Notes under the pieces: generated by a model
What the model saw: only the letters and a program-made list of their open reading frames with translations
Told to the model about the DNA's origin: nothing
The model's database searches: none
Translations under genes and position numbers: made by a program
Shown: positions 8,357 to 16,699 of the stretch, piece by piece
Numbering within the stretch: position 1 is the stretch's first letter
Layout of the letters: every line of letters starts with the position of its first letter
Assembly (NCBI GenBank): GCA_031283015.1
Contig: JAITCQ010000070.1
Coordinates: 1-27,176 of the forward strand
From: Candidatus Methanoplasma sp.
GTDB taxonomy: Archaea > Thermoplasmatota > Thermoplasmata > Methanomassiliicoccales > Methanomethylophilaceae
DNA: 27,176 nt
Reading direction: 5' to 3'

Positions 8357-8440
8357 CGTGAAGGGGGGGATTCGAACCCCCGGGTCCTTTCGGACAATAG
8401 ATTAGCAGTCTATCGCCTTACCAGGCTGGGCCACCTCCAC
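8357..8440 (-). tRNA. tRNA-Ser(GCT)
   Basis: The acceptor stem GTGGAGG pairs with CCTTCAC (one G-U pair). The anticodon arm has stem TAGA/TCTA around CTGCTAA, giving anticodon GCT. A long variable arm with the stem TCC-GAAA-GGA is typical of serine tRNA. The T arm is GGGGG-TTCGAAT-CCCCC and the discriminator base is G. CCA is not encoded and no intron is seen. A TATA-like ATTAATAGA sits about 30 nt upstream on the minus strand (near 8470). Confidence 0.93.
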
Positions 8441-8766
8441 ACAACGCCACCGAAGACAAGTATCTCTATTAATCTTTCCTATCAAAAGTTCTATGTTCTT
8501 TGTTAAAAGGGATGCGCGTAGAGGACAGAATAGACAAACTCACCCGCCGGCATGGTTCGGTTCTTTCTTCCGATGAACCCACCATATAAAAGAACTAATT
8601 ACAACTTTTATAATTATTTTAATTTATTACAAAATCTGTAATTCTTTTTGTGTCCCGGTGTCGCACCGTCCCCGAAAACACACCGTCCCGTAAGCCTCCG
8701 GCATGATAATCAGATTGACAATGCTCATATCTCGTTTCATCTGGCTGAGAACTTCAAACGTGCTTC

Positions 8767-8784
8767 ACGAACCAAATGGTTCGT
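8767..8784. promoter_or_regulatory. Operator-like inverted repeat 1
   Basis: ACGAACC and GGTTCGT are exact inverted arms around AAAT. It is one of two related sites, with centres 29 bp apart, upstream of the DUF234 ATPase gene. Confidence 0.55.
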
Positions 8785-8793
8785 CACTTTTTA

Positions 8794-8815
8794 TCACGAA
8801 CCAAACAGTTCGTGA
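8794..8815. promoter_or_regulatory. Operator-like inverted repeat 2
   Basis: TCACGAAC and GTTCGTGA are exact inverted arms around CAAACA. The half-site ACGAAC is shared with repeat 1. It lies just upstream of the TATA-like TTAATATAC (8824-8832), where a bound protein could block or recruit transcription factors. Confidence 0.6.
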
Positions 8816-8823
8816 ATGCCATC

Positions 8824-8832
8824 TTAATATAC
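8824..8832 (+). promoter_or_regulatory. TATA box for the DUF234 ATPase gene
   Basis: TTAATATAC is centred about 25 nt before the ATG at 8853, so the transcript would start at or beside the start codon (leaderless). Confidence 0.55.
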
Positions 8833-8852
8833 TTTCGGGATAATGACCAGAT

Positions 8853-10220
8853 ATGGATGCGTTCATCGGAAGAGAGAAAGAATTGGCTTACCTAGAGCGC
8901 ATGTATTCGAGCGGCAAACGCCAGACCTGCGCCATATACGGCAGGAGGCGCATAGGCAAGACCGCGCTCATCGGCCGGTTCTGCAAGGGCAAGCGCACAC
9001 TGTACATACAGTTCTTTGAAGGAACAGAGTCATCAAACGTCAGGGCGATCGGCGATGCGATAACAGATATGAAAGGAGAGGACCCCGGAGAGCTCAGGGA
9101 TTTCCTGGATGCGCTGAAAGCGCTGCGGAGGATATGCTCCGAGGAAAGGACCGTGCTGGTGTTCGATGAGTATCCTTTCCTTGCTAAATGCGGCGATTAC
9201 ATCTCGTCGGCCCTCCAGAAATTCATCGACCACGACCTCAGAGGCACGGACACATTTCTGATAATCTGCGGTTCGTCGATACAGACGATGAAAAAAGAGG
9301 TCGAGGATTCCCAAGCCCCCCTTTTCGGCAGATTCCCCGTGCGTATGGAGATACCCCCGCTGTCGCTGACCGACTGCAGGAAATTCCATCCCGGCATGAC
9401 CGACATGGACGCTCTGAAAGTGTACATGGCGGCCGGAGGGGTCCCGTATTACCACGAGATAATGGACGGGGGCACATTCGAAGAATGCATAAAAAATTGT
9501 TTCATAGGGCCTCCCGCCCCCCTCTCCGATGAAGCGGTGGTCCTGATCCAAAGGGAACTGTCTCCATCCGCATCATACCTCTCGCTGCTGACATTCATGG
9601 CGGGAGGCAGCGTGACCATAAAAGAACTGGCGGAGAAGATGAGGATATCCGATTCCTTGTGCGGAAGGTACGTGAGAGAGCTTGAGTTCATCGGCATGGT
9701 CGAACGCATCAAACCGATGGCGGATGCCCCGAAAGACACGATATTCCGGATAAAGGACAACATGCTCCGCCTTCATTTCAGCGTGATGAGGAGGTACGGG
9801 TCGCGGCTTAAAACGGGGGATGCGGATGCGGTCTATGCGGAAATGGAGCAGGATATCAACTCTTTCTTCGGGCAGGCGTTCGAGGATGTATGCTCTGAGT
9901 TCATTCAAAGGAAGTTCGTATGCAGGGATATCGGCAAATGGTGGGGGCGCGGAGGATATGCGGATCGTGAGATCGATCTTGCCGTGGATATACGGGAAGG
10001 GGGCAACAGCGTCCTTCTCCTGTGCGAATGCAAATTCAGGCGCCGTAAAACCGATTTCTCCGTGCTGAACAGACTTTCCGATGCTGCGGGTTTCGTCAAA
10101 GGCCCGAATAACCGCAGGTTCGTGCTGTTCTCCGTGTCGGGATTCGACGACGACCTGACGGAATACGCCGAAGGAAGGAAAGATCTGATGCTGTTCGGTC
10201 TGGAGGACCTTTACCGCTGA
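8853..10220 (+). CDS. Archaeal AAA+ ATPase with C-terminal DUF234 nuclease-like domain
   Basis: A 455-aa protein of the archaeal ATPase plus DUF234 family. The N-terminal AAA domain has the Walker A motif GRRRIGKT (30-37) and Walker B VLVFDEYPF with D105 and E106. A sensor-like IICGSS and the segment APLFGRFPVRMEIPPLS follow. A winged-helix segment is likely around 240-300 (VTIKELAEKMRISDSLCGRYVRELEFIGMVER, in two pieces). The C-terminal DUF234 part contains REIDLAVD with E373 and D375, and ECKF with E392 and K394, a PD-(D/E)XK nuclease-like pattern that looks intact. Members are abundant in archaea, often in several copies and near mobile DNA; their role is unclear. The gene stands alone, with two palindromic sites before its promoter. 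Confidence 0.85.
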   Translation: MDAFIGREKELAYLERMYSSGKRQTCAIYGRRRIGKTALIGRFCKGKRTLYIQFFEGTESSNVRAIGDAITDMKGEDPGELRDFLDALKALRRICSEERTVLVFDEYPFLAKCGDYISSALQKFIDHDLRGTDTFLIICGSSIQTMKKEVEDSQAPLFGRFPVRMEIPPLSLTDCRKFHPGMTDMDALKVYMAAGGVPYYHEIMDGGTFEECIKNCFIGPPAPLSDEAVVLIQRELSPSASYLSLLTFMAGGSVTIKELAEKMRISDSLCGRYVRELEFIGMVERIKPMADAPKDTIFRIKDNMLRLHFSVMRRYGSRLKTGDADAVYAEMEQDINSFFGQAFEDVCSEFIQRKFVCRDIGKWWGRGGYADREIDLAVDIREGGNSVLLLCECKFRRRKTDFSVLNRLSDAAGFVKGPNNRRFVLFSVSGFDDDLTEYAEGRKDLMLFGLEDLYR

Positions 10221-10257
10221 CGGCGGGGGCCGCAGGAAAAACCTCCTTGTGTAAATG

Positions 10258-10266
10258 TTTATATAT
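10258..10266 (+). promoter_or_regulatory. Distal TATA box before 16S rRNA (P1)
   Basis: TTTATATAT is followed by the 12-bp palindrome GATACATGTATC (10267-10278). It is likely the upstream member of a tandem rRNA promoter pair. An alternative is that it serves nothing, since the second promoter lies closer to the gene. Confidence 0.45.
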
Positions 10267-10374
10267 GATACATGTATCGCATGTCCTGCGGGATTCAACC
10301 ATTGCGCCCGGAATACGGGTGGTTTCTGACACTGGGTCCTGTTGTCTGGGAAAGTAAACTCCCAGGTAAAAAAG

Positions 10375-10383
10375 CTTAAATAG
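10375..10383 (+). promoter_or_regulatory. Main 16S rRNA promoter TATA box (P2)
   Basis: AAAAAAGCTTAAATAGT is the kind of A-rich element plus TATA seen in archaeal stable-RNA promoters. A hairpin, CTGGGA and TCCCAG, lies just before it (10346-10365 region). Transcription should start near 10406, giving a leader of about 200 nt before the mature 16S. Confidence 0.6.
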
Positions 10384-10475
10384 TCCCCCGAAGTACGGGG
10401 AATACGCGACCCCCCAGAGGGGTTGCAGTGATGGAGAATCAAGATCTCCGCCGCAAGGCGTGTCCTCTTGTATTC

Positions 10476-10492
10476 TGACGTTCGATGCTACG
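10476..10492 (+). other. 16S processing stem, 5' strand
   Basis: TGACGTTCGATGCTACG is the exact reverse complement of 12199-12215 downstream of the 16S. A second helix, 10551-10564 with 12178-12191 (14 positions, one mismatch), lies inside it. Together they form the long stem that brings the ends of pre-16S rRNA together for bulge-helix-bulge or similar cleavage. Confidence 0.85.
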
Positions 10493-10608
10493 AATGTTCC
10501 GTTAGACGGACATTCGATTGAGTGAGCCGTCCGACGGAGCAGCGGTGAAACATGGTAAACTGCCAGTTTCTTTCATCCATCCAAAGACGTGATAATGTCA
10601 CAAGGATT

Positions 10609-12080
<1,472 letters not shown>

Positions 12081-12084
12081 ACGC

Positions 12085-12107
12085 AGGGTGGGGCTCAGCC
12101 CCACCCT
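12085..12107 (+). terminator. GC-rich hairpin just after 16S rRNA
   Basis: AGGGTGGGGCT and AGCCCCACCCT form a stem of about 10 bp with a minimal loop, only 4 nt after the mature 3' end. There is no T-run after it, so it may serve processing or stability more than termination. Confidence 0.5.
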
Positions 12108-12132
12108 CAAACAAAACAAACAAGCGTAAACT

Positions 12133-12171
12133 ATTGCAAGGAAAATCAGTTAAAAGTGATTTTCCCGCAAT
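12133..12171 (+). other. Stem-loop in the 16S 3' trailer
   Basis: ATTGC pairs with GCAAT at the base, and GGAAAATCA (12140-12148) pairs exactly with TGATTTTCC (12157-12165) around an 8-nt loop. It lies between the mature 3' end and the processing stem, so it is part of the pre-rRNA trailer. Confidence 0.6.
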
Positions 12172-12198
12172 TCCGAAGGCAGCTTACCATGCACTAAA

Positions 12199-12215
12199 CG
12201 TAGCATCGAACGTCA
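12199..12215 (+). other. 16S processing stem, 3' strand
   Basis: CGTAGCATCGAACGTCA pairs over 17 bp with 10476-10492. T-rich sequence after it (12226-12260) is a likely termination zone for the rRNA transcript. No gene lies between here and 12413. Confidence 0.85.
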
Positions 12216-12319
12216 TCCGCATCTTTTATCGGTCCCTTTCCGACCTCTCTTTCTTATCCCTTCAAACAGCCGCAAACGATAATTTCTGCGCATCCGCATC
12301 TTGAATGTGGAGCTATAGA

Positions 12320-12332
12320 GTAACAATGTTAT
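12320..12332. promoter_or_regulatory. Operator-like site 1 (GTAACaatGTTAT)
   Basis: Nearly palindromic, differing from site 2 at its last base. It lies about 20 bp upstream of the TATA box TTTATAAAC (12349-12357) of the YhbD-bactofilin operon. Confidence 0.6.
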
Positions 12333-12348
12333 GCAAATATCAGAAACA

Positions 12349-12357
12349 TTTATAAAC
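12349..12357 (+). promoter_or_regulatory. TATA box of the yhbD-like operon
   Basis: ACATTTATAAACG is centred near 12353, placing the transcript start near 12380, just at operator site 2. The mRNA would have a leader of about 34 nt with a weak GGAG at 12404-12407. Confidence 0.6.
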
Positions 12358-12380
12358 GAAGATAGATATCATATAATCAG

Positions 12381-12395
12381 CGTAACAATGTTACG
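12381..12395. promoter_or_regulatory. Operator-like site 2 (CGTAACaatGTTACG)
   Basis: Perfect 6-bp inverted arms around AAT. The centre is 62 bp from site 1, close to six helical turns, so proteins on both sites would face the same side. Its position at the predicted transcription start fits a repressor site, probably for the HTH protein encoded directly downstream. Confidence 0.65.
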
Positions 12396-12413
12396 TTACT
12401 CACGGAGAAAACA

Positions 12414-13058
12414 ATGGACGAGGAACTGATATCTAAGAAGGAGCTGCTGGAACTCAAAGGTATATCGTACGGCACGCTGTACCGCTGGAAAAGGAAACGG
12501 CTGATACCCGACGAGTGGTTCGTCAGAAGGTCGACGCACACCGGACAGGAGACATTCTTCCCGCGGGACCTGATACTGGAGAGGGTTGACAGCATAATGA
12601 ACAGCAAGGAGGAGGTATCCCTCGACGGCCTGGCGAAGATACTCTCCGGCGCGCCTTTGGACATAAGCATAACGCTGGACGAGATGAAAGGTCTCGGCAT
12701 GATATCTGAGGCCGCAAGGTCCGCGGCGGAGCCCTTCTTCCCCGGAGCGGCGGATTTCGACGGAGCGCTCATGGCGTATTCGGTCGGCCGTTCCCTGGAC
12801 GGCGGCGACCTGTCCACCGAGGATGCTGGAACAGTGATCCGGAACATGACCGCGACGGAGGACCGGGAGACGCTTCGCCGGAGCACCGTCAGACTCTACA
12901 GGAAACAGGGGGTCGCGTTCTGCGTCGTGCTGTTCGATCCATCCAAGTCGTCGTTCGACATATCGTCCAAACTTGTTTTCGAAATGAACATGCCGCGGGC
13001 CGCCGCGGCGTTCAAGGCGGATATCGCATCAAAGAGAGGAGAGGAAGACCATGAATGA
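12414..13058 (+). CDS. MerR-like HTH protein of the YhbD (DUF4004) family
   Basis: A 214-aa protein whose first 50 residues match the YhbD/DUF4004 family of Bacillus and other Firmicutes. A helix-turn-helix (ELISKKELLELKGISYGTLY, residues 4-23) is followed by RWKRKRLIPDEWF and the conserved THTGQETFFPRD. The rest is mixed helical, with an acidic middle and no catalytic motif. The family is thought to be a DNA-binding regulator. It overlaps the next gene by 8 nt (ATGAATGA), and that gene encodes a bactofilin-like protein, the same pairing as yhbD with yhbE and yhbF. The two palindromes in its promoter suggest autoregulation. Functional assignment is inferred from similarity and context. Confidence 0.78.
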   Translation: MDEELISKKELLELKGISYGTLYRWKRKRLIPDEWFVRRSTHTGQETFFPRDLILERVDSIMNSKEEVSLDGLAKILSGAPLDISITLDEMKGLGMISEAARSAAEPFFPGAADFDGALMAYSVGRSLDGGDLSTEDAGTVIRNMTATEDRETLRRSTVRLYRKQGVAFCVVLFDPSKSSFDISSKLVFEMNMPRAAAAFKADIASKRGEEDHE

Positions 13059-13629
13059 TTTTGAAATGAAAGGAAAGAGCAGCATGTCCGGAGGCACATT
13101 CGGGGCAGTGAGGGTCGACGGGATATTGTCTGTGAAAGGCGACCTGACCTGCAGCACGCTGGAAATGAACGGTTCATGCCGGATGAACGGGAGCCTGCGC
13201 ATAAGCGGGAAGGCGGACATCGACGGCGTTTGCAGGATATCCGGGGATATGGACGCCGAGGACATAGACCTCGACGGCCGTCTGACCGTGGCGGGGGACA
13301 TGACATCTGAGAACGCAAGATTGAACGGCTCCCTTTCCGTGGGCGGGACGCTGAACATAGGTTCGCTAGATCTGAAACTCCACGGCTCGTCCAAGATCAA
13401 AGAGGCCGTGGGAGGCAGGATAGTCATACGGCACAGCAAAGGCGCGGGGTACTTCCGCGCGGATCTGGTGGAAGGCGACGAGATCGATATCGAGAGGTCC
13501 AAGATAAAGGTCGTCCGCGGAGACAAGGTCGTGATCGGGAAGGACTGCACCGCAGACCGGATCGAATACCGCAGCAGTCTGGATGTTCATCCGAAGGCGG
13601 CGGTGAAGGAGAAGATAAAACTGGACTGA
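13051..13629 (+). CDS. Bactofilin-like polymer-forming protein (YhbE/YhbF type)
   Basis: A 192-aa protein built from short beta-helix turns rich in Gly, Asp and hydrophobic residues: GTFGAVRVDGILSVKGDLTC, then MNGSLRISGKADIDG, DIDLDGRLTVAGDM and LNGSLSVGGTLNIG. The repeats run from about 10 to 125 and match the DUF583/bactofilin fold. A more basic C-terminal part (VVRGDKVVIGKDC and after) resembles the tail of Bacillus YhbE and YhbF. Bactofilins polymerise into filaments that serve as scaffolds near the membrane in bacteria. No signal peptide or membrane segment is present. It is translationally coupled to the upstream HTH gene. The role in this archaeon is unknown. Confidence 0.75.
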   Translation: MNDFEMKGKSSMSGGTFGAVRVDGILSVKGDLTCSTLEMNGSCRMNGSLRISGKADIDGVCRISGDMDAEDIDLDGRLTVAGDMTSENARLNGSLSVGGTLNIGSLDLKLHGSSKIKEAVGGRIVIRHSKGAGYFRADLVEGDEIDIERSKIKVVRGDKVVIGKDCTADRIEYRSSLDVHPKAAVKEKIKLD

Positions 13630-13638
13630 GGCTCCGAA

Positions 13639-13655
13639 CGGCCTCAGCGAGGCCG
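13639..13655. terminator. Bidirectional hairpin between convergent genes
   Basis: CGGCCTC and GAGGCCG form a 7-bp stem with an AGC loop. It lies between the bactofilin-like gene (+) and the tyrA-like gene (-), 10 nt after the former stop, so it may serve both transcripts. Confidence 0.5.
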
Positions 13656-13672
13656 ACAGAGGGTCGTCGGCA

Positions 13673-14728
13673 TCACCGCCGGTCCTCCCTCAGATATTCC
13701 TTTCCTTTGTCCATTAGTTCGACGAATCTTTCGGGGTCCTTTGAAAGCGAGGCCTCTTTCACTTCTTTCAAAGCTTTTTCGTAAACGTCCCACATGCTTT
13801 CGGCATTGTCGTTCAGGCGCTGTATCTCATGATAGAGGGGGGCGTTCTCCTCCGATACGGGGATGCAAGTGCTCAGGCACTTCCTGAACGTGGTCGAGGC
13901 GATCTTGTTAAGCTCGCCGAAGGGTATGCCGCTCTCCCTGAGAGCGGTGAAGAACACGATGTTCGAAGCATGTGCCAACGCTAGGACGTAAGCCGTCACT
14001 TCGTCGTGTCTCTCTATGCTTGTGAATATTATATTGGATCCTTCGTTATCGAAGAGCTCCGCGGCCTCGGAAACGGCCTCTTCGCACCCGCAGTCGCAGA
14101 TCACTACGTTGCGACCGAACATCGAGCCGATAGAAGGGCCGAACATATGGTGCACCGAACACACCTTCCTGCGCCCTGCCATTTCCCTGAGGCATTCGGC
14201 GAAGGGGGACTTCACGGACGAGATGTCAAAGATCAAAGCGCCCTCTTTACATATGGCGTCCGCCTCTTTCAGCATCGATCCCACCTTAGAGATCGGTACG
14301 GATATGATGACGATGTCGGAATCCTTCGCGTCCTCCATCCGTCCGACGGAGCGGCTGACGACGTTCACGTCCGCCCCCATTTCGCCGAGATATCTTTGAA
14401 GCCATCGCCCCATGCCGCCCGTGCCGCCGATGATGGTGACCTTCTTCCCGCACCTTTTTTTCAGGAGTGCGGATTGGAGTTCCACGGAGCTTTCTATCAG
14501 CGCTCTGCATATGGCCTCGGACACATCCGGAGGAAGCGACGTGTTCTCGGACATCCTGCGGTATCTTTCGATCACCTTCTTCTCGACGTCCGTGTTCCTG
14601 AGAGGTATTCCAAGGCGGTTCTTCAGGGCGCCTATCTCCTTGGCCGTGTCGTTGCGCCGGACCATTAACTCTATGATCCGGGCGTCCAGCTCCTCTATCT
14701 CGTTCCTAAGCTGTTCCAGATCCCTCAT
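13673..14728 (-). CDS. tyrA: Chorismate mutase-prephenate dehydrogenase fusion
   Basis: A 351-aa bifunctional enzyme of tyrosine synthesis. Residues 1-90 are an AroQ-type chorismate mutase (LRNEIEELDARIIELMVRR, then KEIGALKNRLG and RNTDVEKKVIERY), which turns chorismate into prephenate. From about 95 comes prephenate dehydrogenase with the NAD-binding GGTGGMG (101-107) and the motifs VVIISVP-like IVIISVPISK, FDISSVKSP, HHMFGPSI and ERHDEVTAYVLALAHA. The frame is open upstream to 14848, but the extra 40 residues are unlike the family and overlap the dehydroquinate synthase gene. The ATG at 14728, 7 nt after that gene's stop, is the natural start. It is the last gene of a three-gene aromatic operon. 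Confidence 0.93.
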   Translation of the reverse strand: MRDLEQLRNEIEELDARIIELMVRRNDTAKEIGALKNRLGIPLRNTDVEKKVIERYRRMSENTSLPPDVSEAICRALIESSVELQSALLKKRCGKKVTIIGGTGGMGRWLQRYLGEMGADVNVVSRSVGRMEDAKDSDIVIISVPISKVGSMLKEADAICKEGALIFDISSVKSPFAECLREMAGRRKVCSVHHMFGPSIGSMFGRNVVICDCGCEEAVSEAAELFDNEGSNIIFTSIERHDEVTAYVLALAHASNIVFFTALRESGIPFGELNKIASTTFRKCLSTCIPVSEENAPLYHEIQRLNDNAESMWDVYEKALKEVKEASLSKDPERFVELMDKGKEYLREDRR

Positions 14729-14735
14729 GGCCGCA

Positions 14736-15755
14736 TCAGTTCTCCTTGATCTTCTCGTCCACGGCCATTCCGAAATGCCTTCCGCCGTCCGTAAGACGGA
14801 CCAGCACCTCGTCCCCGTTCTTGAGCTCGCTGACGGAGACCGAACCATTTGGGGTGACGAGTTTGACCGTCTCCGCGTTCTGGAGGATCGTTGTGTACTC
14901 GACGCCGTTGTGCGCGGCGGTGACGATGAGCATCGGTCTGACCTCCGCTTTGCATCTTCCTATGGACGCGGTCTTCGCCTCCCCGCCGCGGCCTACGATA
15001 AGGACGTCGTCCCCCGCCCGCAGCTCCGAAAGGTACCTCGTTCTTCCGTCCGGCACCATTATGTATGCGTGAACCGCGCCGGCGTTCACTCTGAACGGCC
15101 GCGCCGCCACATACCCGCTCTCCTCGCTCTCCGACTGCACAAGGAATAAACAGGATGATTGGGACCCGATGAGCATACCTTCGCCGGGGACCATCGTCGA
15201 ACAGGTGTCTATGCAGATGCGGTCGCCCGTCTGTATGTTCCTAACGCCGACGACCTTGATGGCGGTGAGTCCCAGGCCCGGCGTTATCTTCGCGTCCTTC
15301 ATGATATCCCTGACGGCATCCCCGTCGTCCGCGTCGATCACGATGCCGTCGGTCCCTTTCTCGAGGATGTTCCCGCACAGCACTGCGTCCTCCCGGGACG
15401 AGACGCACGCCATTATCTTCGTTCTCCCGGCCGATGCGGCGATGAGATTCTCGAAGGGTATCACCGACCAGTCCCCGGTGGAGACCACCAGAACATCTTC
15501 CATACCGCAGAGGCCCATGGCGGCGTCCTGGTCCTTCGGGGACGAGATGCCGACCATCCTGCCGGTCCGGCCACCGGAGAGCATGCCGTCCCTGTTTATG
15601 ATGAGGTCCACCTTCCCGAGGGATGCGAACTTTTCATCGCCCGGACGGACGATGAACGTACCTATCCCGCATTCCAGCCCGGATAACAGCATCTCTTTTC
15701 TCTTGCCGGCGTCGTCGGGGGCGTCCGCCCTCATCCATATCTCTTTCATATTCAT
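14736..15755 (-). CDS. aroB': 3-dehydroquinate synthase II
   Basis: A 339-aa archaeal enzyme that oxidatively deaminates and cyclises 2-amino-3,7-dideoxy-D-threo-hept-6-ulosonate to 3-dehydroquinate. It stands in for the AroB route of bacteria. Family segments include KEIWMRADAPDDAGKRKE at the start, GTDGIVID, the long CSTMVPGEGMLIGSQSSCLFLVQSES, RPFRVNAGAVHAYIMVPDGRTRYLSEL and RPMLIV near the end. The ATG at 15755 overlaps the stop of the upstream ADH synthase gene (ATGA). A GTG at 15758 would add one residue and is less likely. No frameshift or missing segment is seen. Confidence 0.95.
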   Translation of the reverse strand: MNMKEIWMRADAPDDAGKRKEMLLSGLECGIGTFIVRPGDEKFASLGKVDLIINRDGMLSGGRTGRMVGISSPKDQDAAMGLCGMEDVLVVSTGDWSVIPFENLIAASAGRTKIMACVSSREDAVLCGNILEKGTDGIVIDADDGDAVRDIMKDAKITPGLGLTAIKVVGVRNIQTGDRICIDTCSTMVPGEGMLIGSQSSCLFLVQSESEESGYVAARPFRVNAGAVHAYIMVPDGRTRYLSELRAGDDVLIVGRGGEAKTASIGRCKAEVRPMLIVTAAHNGVEYTTILQNAETVKLVTPNGSVSVSELKNGDEVLVRLTDGGRHFGMAVDEKIKEN

Positions 15756-16546
15756 CACTTAAGGAGCTTAGAGGCCTCTTCCGCGGTCATCCCTTTCAAG
15801 ACGATCCCGGATATGGCCTCGGTCATCGCTCGGGGATTCTTGTGCTGGAATATGTTCCTTCCGATGGATACTCCCCTTCCACCAGCCTCGATGGAGTCGT
15901 GCACCATGTTCAATATCTCTAGGTCGGAGTTCATTTTAGGGCCGCCGGCTATGAGCACCGGCGCAAGCGCGCCCTTCACAACATCTCTGAACGAATCTAT
16001 GTCTCCGGTGTAGCTTACCTTGATAAGGTCCGCGCCCAGCTCCATCGCGGCCCTCGCGCAGTGCGCCACGACCTGGGGGTCGAAGGGGTCCTTGACCGTC
16101 GGCCCCCTGGCGTATGCCATGACCAGGAGCGGCATTCCCCATTCGGTGCAATCCCTTGAGACCTTGCCCATATCTGACAACATCTGCGGCTCGCTTTCCG
16201 CGCCGAGGTTCACATGTATGGACACGGCGTCCGCGCCCAGCTTGAGACCCTCTTCCACATTCGACACCAACACTTTGGAGTCGGAGGTGGACCCTATGTT
16301 CGTGGACGCGGACAGATGGAGTATCAGGCCGACGTCGTTCCCCGTTGTTCTGTGGCCGTAAGGGACGAGTCCTTTCTGCATAAGGACGGCGGTCGCCCCG
16401 CCCCCGCTCACCGCGTTCACTGTGGTCTTCATGTCTATCAGGCCGTTTATCGGGCCGATCGATATCCCGTGGTCCAGCGGCACCACCACCGCGTTCCCCG
16501 TTTCTCTGTCTATTATCCTTTCTAATCTGATGTTCTTTCCGAACAT
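15755..16546 (-). CDS. aroA': 2-amino-3,7-dideoxy-D-threo-hept-6-ulosonate (ADH) synthase
   Basis: A 263-aa class I aldolase (DhnA/FbaB-like) that makes the first intermediate of the archaeal shikimate pathway from L-aspartate semialdehyde and a sugar-phosphate-derived unit. The PLDHG motif is at 23-27, the Schiff-base lysine is most likely K176 in DLIKVSYTG, and the phosphate-binding end is GGRGVSIGRNIFQ. The start has a GGTGAT ribosome site 5 nt upstream (16549-16558, minus strand). It heads the operon with dehydroquinate synthase II and the tyrA fusion. The direct partner next door argues against a fructose-bisphosphate aldolase role. Confidence 0.93.
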   Translation of the reverse strand: MFGKNIRLERIIDRETGNAVVVPLDHGISIGPINGLIDMKTTVNAVSGGGATAVLMQKGLVPYGHRTTGNDVGLILHLSASTNIGSTSDSKVLVSNVEEGLKLGADAVSIHVNLGAESEPQMLSDMGKVSRDCTEWGMPLLVMAYARGPTVKDPFDPQVVAHCARAAMELGADLIKVSYTGDIDSFRDVVKGALAPVLIAGGPKMNSDLEILNMVHDSIEAGGRGVSIGRNIFQHKNPRAMTEAISGIVLKGMTAEEASKLLK

Positions 16547-16556
16547 TTTTCATCAC

Positions 16557-16577
16557 CGTGCTACGTGCTAACACGTG
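16557..16577. promoter_or_regulatory. Tandem and inverted repeat in the aromatic operon promoter
   Basis: The heptamer CGTGCTA occurs twice in tandem (16557-16570), and ACGTG-CTAA-CACGT forms an inverted repeat (16563-16576). The cluster sits between a TATA-like element (about 16582-16592, minus strand) and the ADH synthase start, a position suited to a repressor. Confidence 0.45.
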
Positions 16578-16636
16578 ACATAGTATTTGTAGTTATCTGC
16601 AAAAAGCGGCGGAATGTCAAGACGGATAAGAAAAGA

Positions 16637-16661
16637 CCGCGCCGCCCCGGGGACGGCGCGG
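16637..16661 (-). terminator. Strong GC-rich terminator hairpin
   Basis: CCGCGCCG (16637-16644) pairs exactly with CGGCGCGG (16654-16661). On the minus strand it is followed by TCTTTTCTTA, so it fits termination of the leftward transcript coming from the PH-domain gene, past the tRNA on the other strand. Confidence 0.6.
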
Positions 16662-16699
16662 ATGAATGTTAAATAAATGAAAGTTATCGGTAAGGTCAC

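Larger units (their letters stand above)
8441..8852. other. 412-nt gene-free, AT-rich intergenic region
   Basis: It lies between divergent tRNA-Ser (-) and the DUF234 ATPase (+). No reading frame of note is present. It contains the tRNA promoter (near 8470), a strongly AT-rich block at about 8581-8650, a short hairpin CGGTG-TCG-CACCG followed by two copies of CACCGTCCC near 8656-8690, and the two operator-like palindromes listed separately. Confidence 0.7.

Noticed and set aside
8581..8650. AT-rich block as a replication origin
   Set aside because: No cdc6/orc1 gene or origin-recognition repeats nearby; the adjacent AAA protein is a DUF234 ATPase, not Cdc6.
8665..8690. Two copies of CACCGTCCC as a CRISPR start
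   Set aside because: Only two short copies with no regular spacer; no cas genes in the window.
10427..10478. C/D box small RNA in the 16S leader
   Set aside because: A GTGATGG and a CTGA are present, but the C box deviates from consensus and no D' or C' boxes are evident.
14729..14848. N-terminal extension of the tyrA fusion
   Set aside because: Overlaps the dehydroquinate synthase gene and adds Arg/Ser-rich residues not found in chorismate mutases.
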